Of a DNA stretch of 64,000 bases, positions 26,676 to 39,100 are shown piece by piece. A program made the translations under genes and the position numbers. Below the pieces are notes generated by a model. That model was not told the DNA's origin and did not search any database. It was given only the letters and a program-made list of their open reading frames with translations. The first letter of the stretch is position 1. Each line of letters begins with the position of its first letter. The stretch covers positions 6,173,577 through 6,237,576 of the forward strand of contig OX345644.1 in assembly GCA_947044365.1 (NCBI GenBank), read 5' to 3'. This DNA comes from Petrosia ficiformis. Taxonomy: Eukaryota; Porifera; Demospongiae; Haplosclerida; Petrosiidae.

Positions 26676-28898
26676 TTAAATAGATAGATACGATTTAATA
26701 GTCACTAGATACAGATAAACAATGTATAGTATAATTATAGTTATAATGTACAAACAACAATCTGAATGAATGGACTTGGTCCATAACACAATGGAAAGTA
26801 GTAATAACTGCAATACTAACCACATTTGGATCGTGTTTCGGTAAAATCGAATATATATTGAATGCTGTAGTGAAGTCTTCCACTGCACAAACTGCAATAG
26901 CAAGATGAAGCAAACATTTTGAACTAGGCTTATCCTGTTGTAGTGTTGATAAAACAGTTTCTAGCCATTTTGTTTGCCTGTAATGACAGTATTAAAGTGT
27001 TTTACTAATCTCAATTACAAAAGGAGGTTGCACACATCCTACTATATATCATTGGAATTTAGAGTGTATATATTACTTGCTGACTCCGCAAGTTGAACCA
27101 CTCAACATGCATATAATATACTGTGATTAAATTCCATGATGACATGTAGTGACCCTCAGCTATAACCATCACAATAAAGTATGAATTATGTTTAATAACC
27201 TTATCAAAACAACTATTAATAGTTTTGCGTACATAAGTAATGTCCTGATATCAAATCCTGTGTATTTAGGGATATCTACATACATCTCAGTACAGGTTGT
27301 GGATATCATTCTCTGATGTCTTCACAGTGGTGTGGAAACAGCCAGCCATGCAGGACATTGTCTGGTGAATGTCCGGTAAATTGAAACTGAGCTGTATACA
27401 AAGTATATGGGGAGCAGGACAAGAGTGGTGAAAATATGTCTGGCAGTCGCCTCAATAGTTCCACATCCCTGTGTCTTCATTCCAACAATTGGGATACAAG
27501 TACCAAAAGACTTGACTGCTTTACTCACATAAGTTCATGTACTTTGCAGACAGATAATTATAATTTTTATATGTTGAGCTCACCTATTTTCAATATACAG
27601 ACAATATTGCTGAGTTGTCTCACACAATATAGAATAATGTGTTGATAAGTAAGGTGTTGATATAGTTGCTACAGAGAACTAAAAGAAAAGATTGAACACT
27701 TTGTATTATCTTTCAACATATAAGATACATTAGTACAGTGAGGCAAGCTTCTATTGTCTATTATACTAGAATGAAGAAAGACATCCACAACAAATTATAA
27801 GTTGAGTTTTCAATTTTTCATTGTAATTCTAAGATCCAATCTCTGGTATTTAATGATAACAATTAAGAAGATAGGCTGCAATCAGTCAGAGACTGGTATA
27901 GACAATTTTGTAAGAGAGGATGTGAAAATCCTTGCATAAACTAACTCTTTCCTTGGTATGTTCAATGAATTAATGAACTGTAGAGTTTTAGGGAGAAAGA
28001 AAATTGCCTGACTGCCTCCCTCCTTGTTTACCTTGGAAAATCAATATTCATATATTTCTAGTCACAATAATTGAAGTGAATTTGCTAACCTTTGTTCCAG
28101 TTTGGTTCACAACCTCTAATAAATTATACGATATTTCTCTGTTACTCTTCCAAATACTACTATATGTATATGTTGATTGTGATACCAGATATATCAGTGG
28201 AAGTTTCAGTAGAATAAGACATCCAATAGTTTTAAATTGAGTAATCATACGAGCTAAGAAAAATACACATAAAAATGCATAAACATTTATATAATACAGT
28301 AGATACAAAAATACAATTATAGGTATACACTATACAGTCCTAGCTAGGCATAAGTCTTGTAACTCCCATAATTTACCAGTATCATATGACAGTCATGTGA
28401 TCAGCATATTCAAAATACAGTGGTAGTACTAATGGTAGTTCTACTGGGATTGAATAATCACAACAATGCCCAAAGGATAGTTATAGTTTAATTAAATAAA
28501 ACTCCAAATGCCTTACTAAAAGGGATTTAGTTAGTTATAGTTACTAAAACGATATTACATAATACATACCTAATTTTAGTAAATAGTGTACCGTTTTGGC
28601 ATCAATCATGTGTTTTATAATTAGCCATCCTATACACATGATCACTTGAGGAGTAGCTGAACCAGTAGTTAGAATCAGATCATTCAAACATTGACAAATA
28701 TTTGATATTGGTAGACCTTTTATAGTGCATTCAACACATACTGATAAACAGTGTTGTGTTAGTTGATACAAGTGTTCTATTATATCGATGGATAGATAGA
28801 TAGATACATACATATATATATTATATATAGACATACATACACACATACACATACACATACATACATACATACGTATATATATATAATTATATATATAT

Positions 28899-28963
<65 letters not shown>

Positions 28964-31118
28964 TACATACATACATACATATACATACATACATGTATAC
29001 ATACATACATACTTACATACATACACACATACATACATACAGACACATACATAATATTAATACCATTACAGTACATACATACAACCTAATATCCATATAT
29101 TACTTACTTCCTGGACAGACATTCAAAATAGCCCTACACAATCCACTAATTCGATATACAGTGCTAAGCAAATTGTTAACAGAATTGCACTGATCGAAAG
29201 ATGCAAGTTTCATTAATAGGTTTATCACACACTGTGATATGGTAGGCAAATCTGTAGCTGTTTCTAACAGCTGTTGATGTAGTATATCGGATTGTGATAT
29301 ATTAGTAGTGACTGGTTGCAATAAGAGATATTTTATAAATGGTTCAATGATATGTAGAGTGCTCGGCTGTGGACTGAAATGAGGAAAAGAAAATGAATAA
29401 AATATAAGTTCAGGCAGACAAAGAGAAGTACAGAATTGGAGCGAAAATTTAAAAATACATTTATATTCTTCAAACGAGAGTCCTTAAACTTTATCATTAA
29501 CTGCTGAAACTGTACACGAATAAGTAATTGGTAGACATACTCCTTCATACATAAATATAACCCATACATACATAAATAAATATAAACCATACTACATACA
29601 TAAATATAAACCATACATACATAAATATAAACCATACATACATAGTTACCATCCCTCTGGTTACTAGGAATTTTGTGAAGGGTACAACACATTGATTAGG
29701 AACCCTTTGTAAAATTAATATGGAATCAGTCCTGGACCCTTCACAAAAAAACAGCAATAAAGCAGTCACTGTATAGACAACATATTATATTGTAACCAGA
29801 GACCATTATGTATGGAATATAATAGTTACACTGACTAGTTTCTAATCAGTTGTATTGCTATATGAATACAAGTGTTGACAGTGTCTGCTCTGTTTGAAAC
29901 TAAAGAGACTAATGGATGTGTATTGCCTCTGAGTGAATATACAACTGTATGTCCTGACTCATGTTGCACTCTGAGTAACTCACACAGTAACTCAATTAGA
30001 ATGTGTGGAAATCTATTTTTAAGAGAGAAACTAAAATGAAAATGAGATTACAGAAACTGTTACAAAGAAATGCTATATACAGATTAATGCAAGAATATAA
30101 TTACACGTATTTATTTAGGTGAAAGTTGACTGTAAAATAGAAAATAGTCATTATAATATTCTGTAGTATAATAAGAATCAACCAAACTCCTAATATAATA
30201 TTGTCTAACTTACTTTGAGGTTGCTATAGTTACTTGTATTTCTGCTATCATTGAAGAAACATCAATAAGATTTTTCTCAGTTGCATGTAGTAATAACACG
30301 GATGTGTTCTTCACTTGTGACAAAGTATCACTCTGACACTGTGAGAGTAATTTTGACACCACAGCATGCTAAAAATTACAATAATATCACAATAATTATA
30401 TACAATATGCAAGAATTATTATATCTAATCAAAAATGGTTGTAACTTGGCTTGGGGGAATAATCTAATTGATGTAATGTGATTGGTAGGACAATCTACCA
30501 TTACATTTGAATGAATGTGTTACATGAGGTAGTAGTAACCTCAAGCACAAAGATCACAAGCTGAAATTAAAAACCTTCCATCTAGTTGTATTGGAGTCAA
30601 CTGGAATATACAGTGCCTCATTAAAATTCATAGGGTGTGTTGCTGATCCTAAGGTCCAGAGAGAGTAAGGTTTTTGTGTCCATTTACCATACCCACTTGT
30701 GATCGTATATATTCCAGTTGGTTAAACATTGATATAAACATGTAAGTGGTTTCAGCCATCTATTTAAAGGCTGGTCCAATGGAGGAAGTATATATAAATA
30801 CGTAGCAACATGCCATCTTTGCTCAATTGTGGTAAATAATTATTATTGTTGGGCTTCTATTAAATGATGTTGTGTGTCTATTCCTGCAGTATTGATCAAC
30901 TCCTCCTCACTACACCTCTAATAATATAATTAGATCGACTTTCACTGTCCATAGCTGGAAGTCACCATAGCCTCAGGTGTGCATGATCATTACTGCATCT
31001 TAATAACAGCAATTCTTTCATGCATTGTACATTTAAACTCATTCAATTATACCTTTTGAGTTAGCTTTCTTTTGTTCTTATGAACTTCCAATTCCAAAGA
31101 ATGAAGAACATCTTCCAT
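14931..31118 (-). CDS. FOCAD: Focadhesin-like protein (FOCAD, DUF3730), 33 exons, 1608 aa
   Basis: Large alpha-helical-repeat protein. Human focadhesin has been linked to focal adhesions and to stability of the SKI mRNA-decay complex (family knowledge). Exons: 31053-31118, 30214-30368, 29836-30030, 29108-29373, 28570-28776, 28090-28253, 27584-27678, 26821-26977, 25911-26413, 25443-25518, 25315-25365, 24513-24870, 24237-24433, 23701-23756, 23589-23630, 23051-23213, 20002-20159, 19878-19953, 19526-19590, 19349-19463, 18821-18940, 18512-18655, 18059-18118, 17935-18033, 17781-17877, 17638-17724, 17247-17354, 16982-17094, 16597-16923, 16067-16294, 15706-15843, 15560-15623, 14931-15007. They sum to exactly 1609 codons with consistent phases. 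The longest exon (LRLLTQLWIQHDAVFPHICS) resembles the DUF3730 core. Human protein is about 1800 aa. An AATAAA lies about 25 bp past the stop (14901-14906). One intron hosts another gene; another carries duplicated splice acceptors. Confidence 0.82.
15182..15262. repeat. Imperfect 80-bp hairpin
   Basis: AAAGTTTTATTGA near 15187 and its inverse TCAATAAAACTTT near 15260 flank inner complementary blocks (gatgctcc and ggagca). It lies in the last focadhesin intron. It may be a very short foldback element or a structured intronic RNA. Confidence 0.4.
18097..18452. repeat. 50-bp tandem repeat carrying copies of a splice acceptor
   Basis: Seven units of about 50 bp (cacccattaatggtgacaag, then atctatagcataatac). 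On the minus strand the first unit contains the real acceptor and the first 22 nt of focadhesin exon 18059-18118. The other six repeat the acceptor AG followed by the same ATCTTGTCACC exon start. Confidence 0.85.
19680..19822. repeat. GGTA tetranucleotide microsatellite
   Basis: Runs of aggtaggtaggt with gtata interruptions in a focadhesin intron. Confidence 0.95.
20277..20530. repeat. GTAT/GTGT tetranucleotide microsatellite
   Basis: About 250 bp of tatgtatgtgtg-type repeat, followed by a short GA run (20588-20620), in the focadhesin intron that hosts the nested gene and upstream of it. It opens spurious frames on both strands. Confidence 0.95.
20824..20843 (+). promoter_or_regulatory. TATA-box pair of the nested gene
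   Basis: CTATAAAA (about 20823-20830) and TATATAAAGG (20834-20843) lie 120-140 bp upstream of the nested start codon. Transcription would then begin near 20865-20875, giving a 5' leader of about 90-100 nt. Position and consensus support it; there is no transcript evidence here. Confidence 0.5.
20964..22432 (+). CDS. Secreted Ser/Glu/Met-rich repeat protein nested in a focadhesin intron
   Basis: Two exons, 20964-21024 and 21159-22432, joined at GTAAGT and ATATAG, encode 444 residues. The start opens a signal peptide (MLYSILLFLGALATLTGPLN, cleavage probably just after), and the splice falls directly after it. The mature chain is low-complexity and acidic: cassettes GLSWESS, NPSMKGDGL and a 13-residue unit EMGSSSREYSELG in four nearly perfect copies (39-bp DNA repeat, about 21716-21840). 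The last 35 residues switch to basic (RPRDEHYQD, RHRVRPRHQKQ). There are no cysteines, no membrane helix and no recognised domain. Upstream lie TATA boxes; AATAAA is at about 22679-22684. It runs antisense to focadhesin. Possibilities are an extracellular matrix or biomineral-organising polyelectrolyte, or another secreted coat protein; none is shown. Confidence 0.75.
22433..23050 (+). other. 3' flank of the nested gene, remainder of the host intron
   Basis: Holds a probable 3' UTR to about 22700 with a poly(A) signal, then repeat-like sequence with a fragment (about 22938-22965) resembling one end of the 4319-4745 MITE family. No further coding region is seen. Confidence 0.5.
23241..23430. 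mobile_element. 190-bp MITE with about 48-bp inverted ends
   Basis: The left end TACAGTATATGTCAATAAAA and right end TTTTATTGACATATACTGTA are inverses, and pairing continues inward through tcaccatacagta and gtaattac. TA flanks both sides. It lies in the focadhesin intron between 23214 and 23588. Confidence 0.8.
23925..24130. repeat. Diverged copy of the 180-bp dispersed repeat
   Basis: Shares ccgaggctatag, caattagagtttt, gacatcattacctaactct and tttcagctcaatcc with the tandem array at 321-745. It lies in the intron between focadhesin exons 23701-23756 and 24237-24433. Confidence 0.6.
24995..25290. mobile_element. hAT-like MITE
   Basis: The left end CAGTGATGTACTGATAA and the right end TTATCGGTACATCGCT are imperfect inverses with the CAGNGATGTNNCGAT pattern common in hAT elements. 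The flanks attactag and attattag fit a slightly mutated 8-bp target duplication. No transposase is present. Confidence 0.65.
26464..26694. repeat. TA and GATA microsatellites
   Basis: A TA run at about 26464-26505 and a GATA run at about 26624-26694, both in one focadhesin intron. Confidence 0.95.
28785..29050. repeat. TACA and TA microsatellites
   Basis: Tetranucleotide tacatacatac runs flank a long TA tract (about 28875-28965). It fills the focadhesin intron between exons 28570-28776 and 29108-29373. Confidence 0.95.
30598..30720. mobile_element. Possible 120-bp foldback element
   Basis: CAACTGGAATATA at the left is the inverse of TATATTCCAGTTG at the right. It lies in the first focadhesin intron. 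Evidence is limited to these ends. Confidence 0.35.
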
Positions 31119-31191
31119 CTTTAGATCACGCCTATTTGTATAATGCCCAGGCGAGGGTGGGAGGAGAAAGCTGTTATTATTCATATATGAC
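31119..31191. promoter_or_regulatory. 73-bp divergent start region between FOCAD-like and BTBD9-like genes
   Basis: The interval lies exactly between two start codons facing away from each other. It contains a GC patch, gcccaggcgagggtgggagg, and no TATA box. Both 5' leaders must be very short or must overlap the opposite gene's first exon. The bidirectional role is inferred from geometry. Confidence 0.55.
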
Positions 31192-32212
31192 ATGGAATCA
31201 GGTATTACTATAGTTCTAATTATAATCATATTAGTTTTTTGGTATAAAATTATAGTAATTACTTCATGATGTATTTCTATATTCGCTATAGACGATGTTG
31301 CTGGAGAAATAACTGTTTGTGACGAAAATATTCCACTTGTAGCTGTTTCTACGAATGACCCAGTTTACCAAGAAGGAAGTATTAAAAGTAAGATAGAGAA
31401 ACAATGATCCAACTATGTTTGTAGTATATAGACTATATATATTATATATATAATCATAATAATGGCCGGTAATATAATTGTAATTATTGTAAGGGTAGGT
31501 AGGTAGTTATTTAATCAGGGAAGTCTCATCAAGAAAAGCTGATCTTCCTGGCCTGAAATACACAGGTATACAAAACAAAACAAAGCAAAGCAAAGAAAAA
31601 AGGAAAAAATAAAAAAATAAAAGAGAAATATAATATAACAACATAACAAAACTAATGTGATTGAAGGTGGTGGGAAATAAAACATGAGATAGAGCTGGCA
31701 TGTCTAGTAACACTATCTAGTGAGTTCCAAAATATTATCGATCTATAAATCAATGAATTTTTAAACCAATTTGTTAGAGATAATTTATCACTGTTCCCAC
31801 CTTTGGACAACAAGTTAAATGAAAAGAGATTATGTAAATAAGGTGGAGAGAGCTTGTACAGGGACTTATAAGTAGTAATAGCTCTTCGAAATTGCCTTCT
31901 CTCGTAAAGGGTCTTCCAATTAAGTTCCAAGCCTGAGGTATGTTTTAACACACCTATGAGTCCTATATTATCACCGAGCCCAAGAGTAAACTGATTATAA
32001 ATCTGTTATAGCATGATTAGGCATGTTATAATGAATATATTTCCGGAAAGGCTTAACTTTGTAGCTTCTCCTAACGTTTTATCTTGAGTTTAAGATCAAG
32101 CAAGTGTTGTCGTCTTGTAGTCTATGTTGCTGTGGTTGATGTCAGGATTTATAAAACATGTGGTTACTTTGAAGTTTTGCTATATATAGCTATATATATA
32201 TATATATAATAT

Positions 32213-32272
<60 letters not shown>

Positions 32273-35180
32273 ACCGTCTACGCGAAAACCAGGCTTTGGC
32301 GACAAAATTTCAAAATTGATTTTTTTTTTTGTCTTGCCTGAACAGAGCATTAAATTAGCTATAGAATGATATATTATACATCCCAATCATGTAAAAGATA
32401 AAGCTACAGTGACCGAGTTAACCATGGCTGTCACAGTTATTTGGAGAAAAACGCAATTAAATTAATTTTTTAACCATTAAAATTAATGATTATCAATTTG
32501 TTTAGCAGTGACTAGCAAAGCACAGAAAGGTCTCTAAGACTTGCTAAAGGTATCAGAAGACTGGCAAAACATTGGTGAAGCTTTTTATGTAATAAAATAG
32601 TGATCGCCCAAATAATTTAGAACTGTCTACTTTCGATCATATCTCCAAATTATATTTTGTCACAAATGCCTGGTTTTCACGTAGATGGTCACACATATAT
32701 ACATGTATATATATATATATATAAATATAGTTATAGATATATATATATATATATATATATCCATGTATATATCCTACCTTGGCCTGTAGTTGATATCAAT
32801 CTCTCAGGACATCTCTGTTCTCACTATGCAGAACAGCTTAGTTCCAAGAAGCATACTGATGTTACTTTTTGTATTGATTCAAATAAAGTCACAGCTCATA
32901 GGTAAGTATAATTATATATAATTATATGTAAAATATTTTTACTCATATAGGATAATATTGGCCACACAATCAGAGTACTTTGATTCTCTTCTGTATGGTT
33001 CTATGAGCGAGTCAAAGGAAAATAGTGAGATTGAGCTAAAACACGTATCATTGTCTAGTTTCCAGTTACTTCTACATTATGCATATACAGGACGTGTGGA
33101 ATTAAATGGAGCTAAATTACAAGTGAGAACTCTATCAACATACAATGGAGTATACATAATTATAATGGGAATTTATGTATTTTATCATAGGGCGTACTAG
33201 AACTGATGGAAACTGGAGATCGTTTTAGTTTTCTTGCTCTTAAAGATGCTATAGCTAGTCAGCTATCATCTCTTATTAATTTATCAACAGTATTACCAAT
33301 ATACTTATCAGCACATAGACTAGAGCTAAAACAGGTAGGATATATACATGTATAATCATTTCCAGTATAGCATATTCTATCTAATCGTTAGCTTCAAGAG
33401 TCATGTCTGACATTTTCAGACAAGAATGCAGCTGCCATCTTACAAGAAAATGCACTTCTCACTCTTCCTGAGGATGCATTATCACAAATACTTCAAAGAG
33501 ACACATTTCTAGTAGAAGAGATGTCAATATATCGTACTGTTCTACTCTGGATGCAAGAAAACAGTGTTACCAGGAGTGGTCTGCTGAAGTGTGTCCGATT
33601 ATCGGAAATCCCTTCACAGCTTTTAGTGGATTTGTCAGAACTTCGGGGATGTTTCAGTGAGACTGAAGTGTTATCCGCTCTAAGAGTAAGATTGAATGAT
33701 AACTGGCAAGAAATGAGACCTAGAGGAAGAATTGGTTAGTAAATGTCATATAGATTATTTTAAAAATAATAATAATGCTAAAACACTTGAGTAGTACATG
33801 ATAATGTTGCTTGTATCACCTTAATTTTACTTAATGTTAGATACAGAATTGTTCCTTTCTTACAGAAATGAACAAGAACTTGGTTGACTATAAAGAGTGT
33901 GCTCATTTAAAGAGTGTTGTTTCATTTGATCAAAATCCGTATTCCACAGAACAGTTTAGTAATTCTCAGCTTGGTACCGGTATGAGTCGAAATCAAGCAT
34001 CCCAAATTGGTAGTCGTTCTGGTAGAAATCAAGTTTCCACAGATCAGTTTGATAATCCTCAGACTAAGATTGGGACCATTTCTTTTGTTTCTCAGAGTGA
34101 TGTTGTATATAATGTATTAAGTCAAGATTCAAGTAACAAGAAAAATCAAAGCAGAGCATTGAGCAGTGTGTTGATCAACTTCAATTTGTCTCACAAACCA
34201 AACACTGTTAAAGAAGTGCATTTATTTGAGTCAACAATAAATACTGCTGTTATAGCTTTTAATGACACTTACCTCATAAATCAGATTATAATCGATCCCT
34301 ATCCTCAGGAAAGAGATGAAAGCCTTGGGTTCTCATATACACTGGAGATATCACGCGATAGTACTCATTGGATTACAATTATTGATTATACTGGATATAA
34401 TTGTTATGGCAAGCAAATAATCCAGCTTTCTACCATTGCTATTGGGTAAATTCATTTATCTCTTTGTCTATTAATCAATTTTCCTTTTGATAGCTTCCTT
34501 CGGTTCAAGTTAGTGAGTGTCACTAATACCAACAAAACGTTTAAAATGAAATTGATTGATTGTAAATTTGTTAACTTTGAAAAGAAATTCGGTCAGAGAA
34601 AAAATGGAATTTTAGGTTATCACAAAGCCAATTGAAACTTCAGCTACAAAACATTTTATCTTCTTTTTTTCGAATTCTATAGCACCTCAAGACTTTATGA
34701 ATGTTAGTTTTAATCAAAAATGGTCTACTAATAAACATGAGCAATGTTGTACTGTGAGAATAAGGCAACCATTCACCATTAAGACACTGAAGTAAGTAAG
34801 AAAGTTATGAATGTAATATTATCATCAAATTTTCATAGGTTTAAACTTGATAATAATTGCTCTGTTGAAACAGTTGGAGATATATTAATATCTTGTAATG
34901 AAGAGAAAGAAGAACTAACTCTAATTAATGTTATCTTGAAAGGGTATGAATAATGTAATTCTAATATGTGTTCATTCATTCATCCAACCATCAATTCATT
35001 CATTCATCCATTTATTTGTTCAGTTCTGAGAATGAGTTTATTATAATTGAACTACCAGAAGAATTCATTTTGACAGGATTCACCTTAAAGATTATAAATC
35101 TTGCAAATGTTCAAACCCCTATACCATCTCGTGTCACATTCAAAATATCTGACTTGATGATCAAATCAGAAACGAAATGA
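31192..35180 (+). CDS. BTBD9: BTBD9-like BTB-BACK-discoidin protein, 11 exons, 649 aa
   Basis: Probable CUL3 adaptor of the BTBD9 family. Exons: 31192-31201, 31292-31387, 32790-32901, 32951-33122, 33191-33334, 33392-33734, 33866-34445, 34494-34615, 34683-34791, 34839-34943, 35024-35180, summing to exactly 650 codons. BTB domain about 50-160 (HTDVTFCIDSNKVTAHRII, then ATQSEYFDSLLYGSMSESKE). BACK domain about 165-285 (LPEDALSQILQRDTFLVEE). F5/8-type C domain about 390-515 (FSYTLEISRDSTHWITIIDY) and a second, weaker one to the end. The architecture matches BTBD9 (human 612 aa). The start rests on a 10-nt coding exon (ATGGAATCAG) that puts the next exon in frame. Exon 8 could instead end at 34591, also in phase. 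A Ser/Asn/Gln-rich linker (about 300-380) is longer than expected. Confidence 0.82.
31500..31990 (-). pseudogene. 3' fragment of a non-LTR retrotransposon
   Basis: A frame at 31652-31951 contains FRRAITTYKSLYKLSPPYLH and SIIFWNSLD, typical of the region just after reverse transcriptase in LINE-like elements. It ends in stops and in a CTACC-repeat tail near 31495-31505. It lies in the second BTBD9-like intron. Truncated; no catalytic motif is present. Confidence 0.6.
32180..32268. repeat. TA microsatellite
   Basis: About 90 bp of TA repeat next to the left end of the following MITE; a second TA block lies at about 32695-32762 beyond its right end. Confidence 0.95.
32270..32692. mobile_element. 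MITE with about 40-bp inverted ends inside TA repeats
   Basis: The left end begins GTGACCGTCTACGCGAAAAC and the right end, inverted, begins GTGACCATCTACGTGAAAAC; both continue CCAGGC and ACAAAAT. About 423 bp with no transposase. It sits in the second BTBD9-like intron. Confidence 0.8.
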
Positions 35181-35492
35181 GTAAAAAAAGGTACTCATCA
35201 AAATTCATTTTATTGTTTGGATATTAAACTCATAATTATGATAGTTTTTTAATCGTTGTTTGTGTAAATGTGACAATCATTTCATTTTAAATACATTTAT
35301 CTTTGAGTTGAGAATATGGAATCACACTTAACACTATCTAAAAGAGTATACAAATTCTGTTTAATTATCACTACGTACTTGTAAAAATAGTTTATATAAT
35401 ATATACTATGATTTAACAATTGAACTTTTGATGACGTAGATATGTAAAACGGACACCTAACCACACCAAATAGTTGCCATTGTAGCATAAAA

Positions 35493-35540
<48 letters not shown>

Positions 35541-36182
35541 TCATGAGTCTCGGGTGATGATATACTAAGTACCCATATCAACTAGTTTCAGTAATATTAA
35601 AATGAACTGGAGCCTAAGGATTTATTGTATTATGATTACGTTAATTTAAAATTTCTTCCTGCTAATAATTATGAACTTATTTACTACAACATTGTTACAC
35701 TGCAAAAATAGAATTGTTAAAATAACAAATATATTTGGTTAGTACAGTTGCACATTTAGTTGGTTGTTCAGGATAAATACATCTAACATCATAGCTACTT
35801 TGTACTAATTATATGAAAAATATATGTACCAATTATAATCAATTATCATGCCTAATATCTCATATTAGAAGCGCAAAGAAGGTTTGGAAACCTACAATGA
35901 CTCAATTAAAATACTTATTCTACTTCTTTGTATATCTATTAGGCAGCATAAGGATAATGAAATTACAATTATTGGATTATAATTACGTGTATATCCACTA
36001 CATGACCAATTAAATTACAATTTCCACTATTCCTTAACTTTGCAACTGTACTAAACAATAAATTTGTTATTTTAGCAATTTTATTTTTGCAGTGTATATT
36101 TTAAAAGAAAAAAAAAGAGCCACTTTGAAACCAAAAATGTTGCACAGTATAGTTATAAGAGCAATACAAATCATACAATATA
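35181..36182. other. Intergenic: convergent 3' ends of BTBD9-like and membrane paralogue 1
   Basis: AT-rich with a TA microsatellite at about 35496-35540. No supported coding region was found; the genes on either side converge here. Confidence 0.6.
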
Positions 36183-39100
36183 TTAGTTTAAAGTGTCAAA
36201 AAGAAGCAGCGCTCTTCTCATTTCATCTGGTTCATCATCGTTATCATCATCAACGCCTTTCATTCTTCTGTTCTTGTCTTGGGATTTCTTCATCCTTGGA
36301 CACCACCTGAATGATGAATATTTTATCAGTACTTTATACATTATAAGGCTCACAAAACAGAGCAATAGTAAAGCAACTAATGAAGCTGTAACGTAATTCA
36401 CTGCATGTATGAACAATCTTTTAATAGCAAAAATAGTAGCAATTTGTAGGGATACTATACAGAGTAAAATGTTATCCATGTGGTTTAACTTTGGGCTTCT
36501 GAAAGGTTTAACAGACGCTTGTATTACAGTCAATGAAACTACTCCTAATAACTGCATAAAGAACATCAGTTGTATGTTGTATCCTCTTAATGATGCAAAT
36601 ACAATATATATGTACACCACTACTATTACACGAACTCCAAACCAGTAACCCATTCCATTTTTATATGGTCCATGGAAGGACTCAACAAATGGTCGAATAT
36701 AGTTATTGAATCTCCTCCATCTCATACAGTAGACACCAAATGTGACAAATAGTACATAAGGGATAATGAAAAACACCAACGTGACTAGAGCGAGAGAGAA
36801 TAGTATGATATGTTCTTTGTCCTGTAGATAGAAGATGTTTCCATCTCCATACCACACTGTGACAGTACCATTCATTTCAGTTTCAACAGGAACAAACACC
36901 ATGATATCAATAGTAGTAATGAGTAGTTTAGAGAATGAGAGATGAATGAGTGTAGCTAATACTTGAATTGATGAAGCTACTGTCTGGTTTGAGATACGAG
37001 TAGAGTATCGACTCAATATGATAAATCCAAAAACAAGACTCCACAAGTATATCGGATATACGAACTGTAGACCAGTCTTAATAGATGGTGTCATTCCATC
37101 ATACAAGCACAATGGAAATCCAAGATTAAGATTCATCAATGAAACATATACTCTCATAGCATACAAAAAGAACTCATTTCCTTGTAAATAGTCAATAGTT
37201 GAGACTGTAATAATATTACATGTCAGGATAATACCAGCTAGTGGTCCTGCAGCTATTGTGAGATGTAGAGTAAGTAAAACAGTCACTATAACTACACCAG
37301 AAATGGCATATCCAATCAATGTTAGTAGCCAAATGTTAGAACACATCTTACAATCTGTTATACCAAACACTACACTGAGATTAGCTTGACATTGTCCACA
37401 TAGAACCCCAGTTTTACTATAAACACAAAGAGAGTCTAACTCAACTGAAGTAATTGTATTTTTACAATTCCCTTGTGGACATATAGTAGCATATCCTAAT
37501 CCAGTAGTATTTCTGACTGATATGTCTCCAAACCAGCTACCAATAGGTCTAGTGATAGATGTAGCTGTGATATTACAATGTACATCATCTATTGTATTAG
37601 CTATAAAATGATTACACGCACACACTCCATTTGTTAACATGAATCCTTTAGGACATGAATCAACATCTACATCAGCAAACCATGTAGGAGGATTACCAGG
37701 AGTAGCAATAGTCAAGAGTCCGCGTGTTGGTTTATCAATTTTATTGAGTATGTTGTATGTTATTAAAGTACAATTAGAACCCGAGAGTGCAACAAGAGAC
37801 TGTTCTGATTTAAAACTAAGTGTTGTATTGGTATTTTGAGCCTTCATTTGTAAATTTTTTGAAATTGCTGCAACTGCTGGTGAATACACTAACTGGTGTG
37901 ATTGATCTACTGCAGCTAGATATAGTGAAATAGCTTTACCCGGATAAGTGTGGATTGTAGGCCTGATACTACTGGAGTCTGTGCAGTGTATCAGAAAAGT
38001 ACTATATTTTTTCTCTGATGGTTGACATGAACATATTTTCACTGGTTCTGAAGACATTTGTTCTAGTCCATTCTTAACTAGATGTGATGCAGTTTCATAG
38101 GTAATATTCAGTAACTTTCTGATGTCAATAGTACTCACAAAATAGGATTGTGAACAGTTGTATAATGGGTTGATATAGATACTGTTACCAGCAAGTCCTG
38201 CTTTATTATCAATGAATGTCATATTAATATCCAATTCTCTATAGTTTGTTTTGTTACTATTAATCTGTATTGCACATATTGTATATCCAGGAACGTCCTC
38301 ACCATCACTATATATAGCTCCTCCGTATAATAATGCTTCATTATTAATAAATGTTACATTCAAATGTTCATGTAATATAAGATATGAAGACTGAAGAAGA
38401 GATATGGCAGCTCCATTACTACCAACATTGTTTTTGAATTGTATTTTCCCTTTTAAATTGAGATTACTATTGTAGGCTGTAATAGCTGGTGACAGGTTGT
38501 CATGGAAATCACTGTTGCCTGTTATTGTTACATTGTTCCAATTTACAAATGTCATTGATGCCACTGTGGTGTATATAGGATTTTGAGCTGATCCTTGCTG
38601 GTTATGGTAGGCAATGCAACTGTCCAAGATCAACGACAGTTTTAAATTCTCATTTACAAGGCCATAAAATCCCGAACCAGATTTAGTGGCAAAATTGGCA
38701 TGAAATGTGCTCAATTTAATGTATATAACATGATTGTCCTCACTAGTATCATGAATGTTAATGTACATTGCTCCACCATACTTAATATGATATTTTGATG
38801 ATGATGGTGAAAAGCCATTGTAAACAGGATCCCCATTTTCTGTAAAATAAACTTGATTTATGTATATTGGTTGAACATCGTGATATGGCAGATGTCTTGG
38901 TACAGGCAATTTGTTACAATGAAAGCTATGTATACTTAATGCTGAGCCTCCATCTTGTAATGGACTTATTGGTAAATTACTATTTCTAGCAAACTCTGAT
39001 TTACTCACATGTACGTGTGACTTCTTCATTCCATTTAGAAACATGACAAGCATTCCTCCAGCAATTGAACCACTACTAATATTCCCAATCTTAACTTTAT

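Noticed and set aside
26676..26913. Two overlapping frames of about 75 codons ending in the GATA repeat
   Set aside because: One is the real focadhesin exon (26821-26977) read past its donor; the other is its shadow in another frame.
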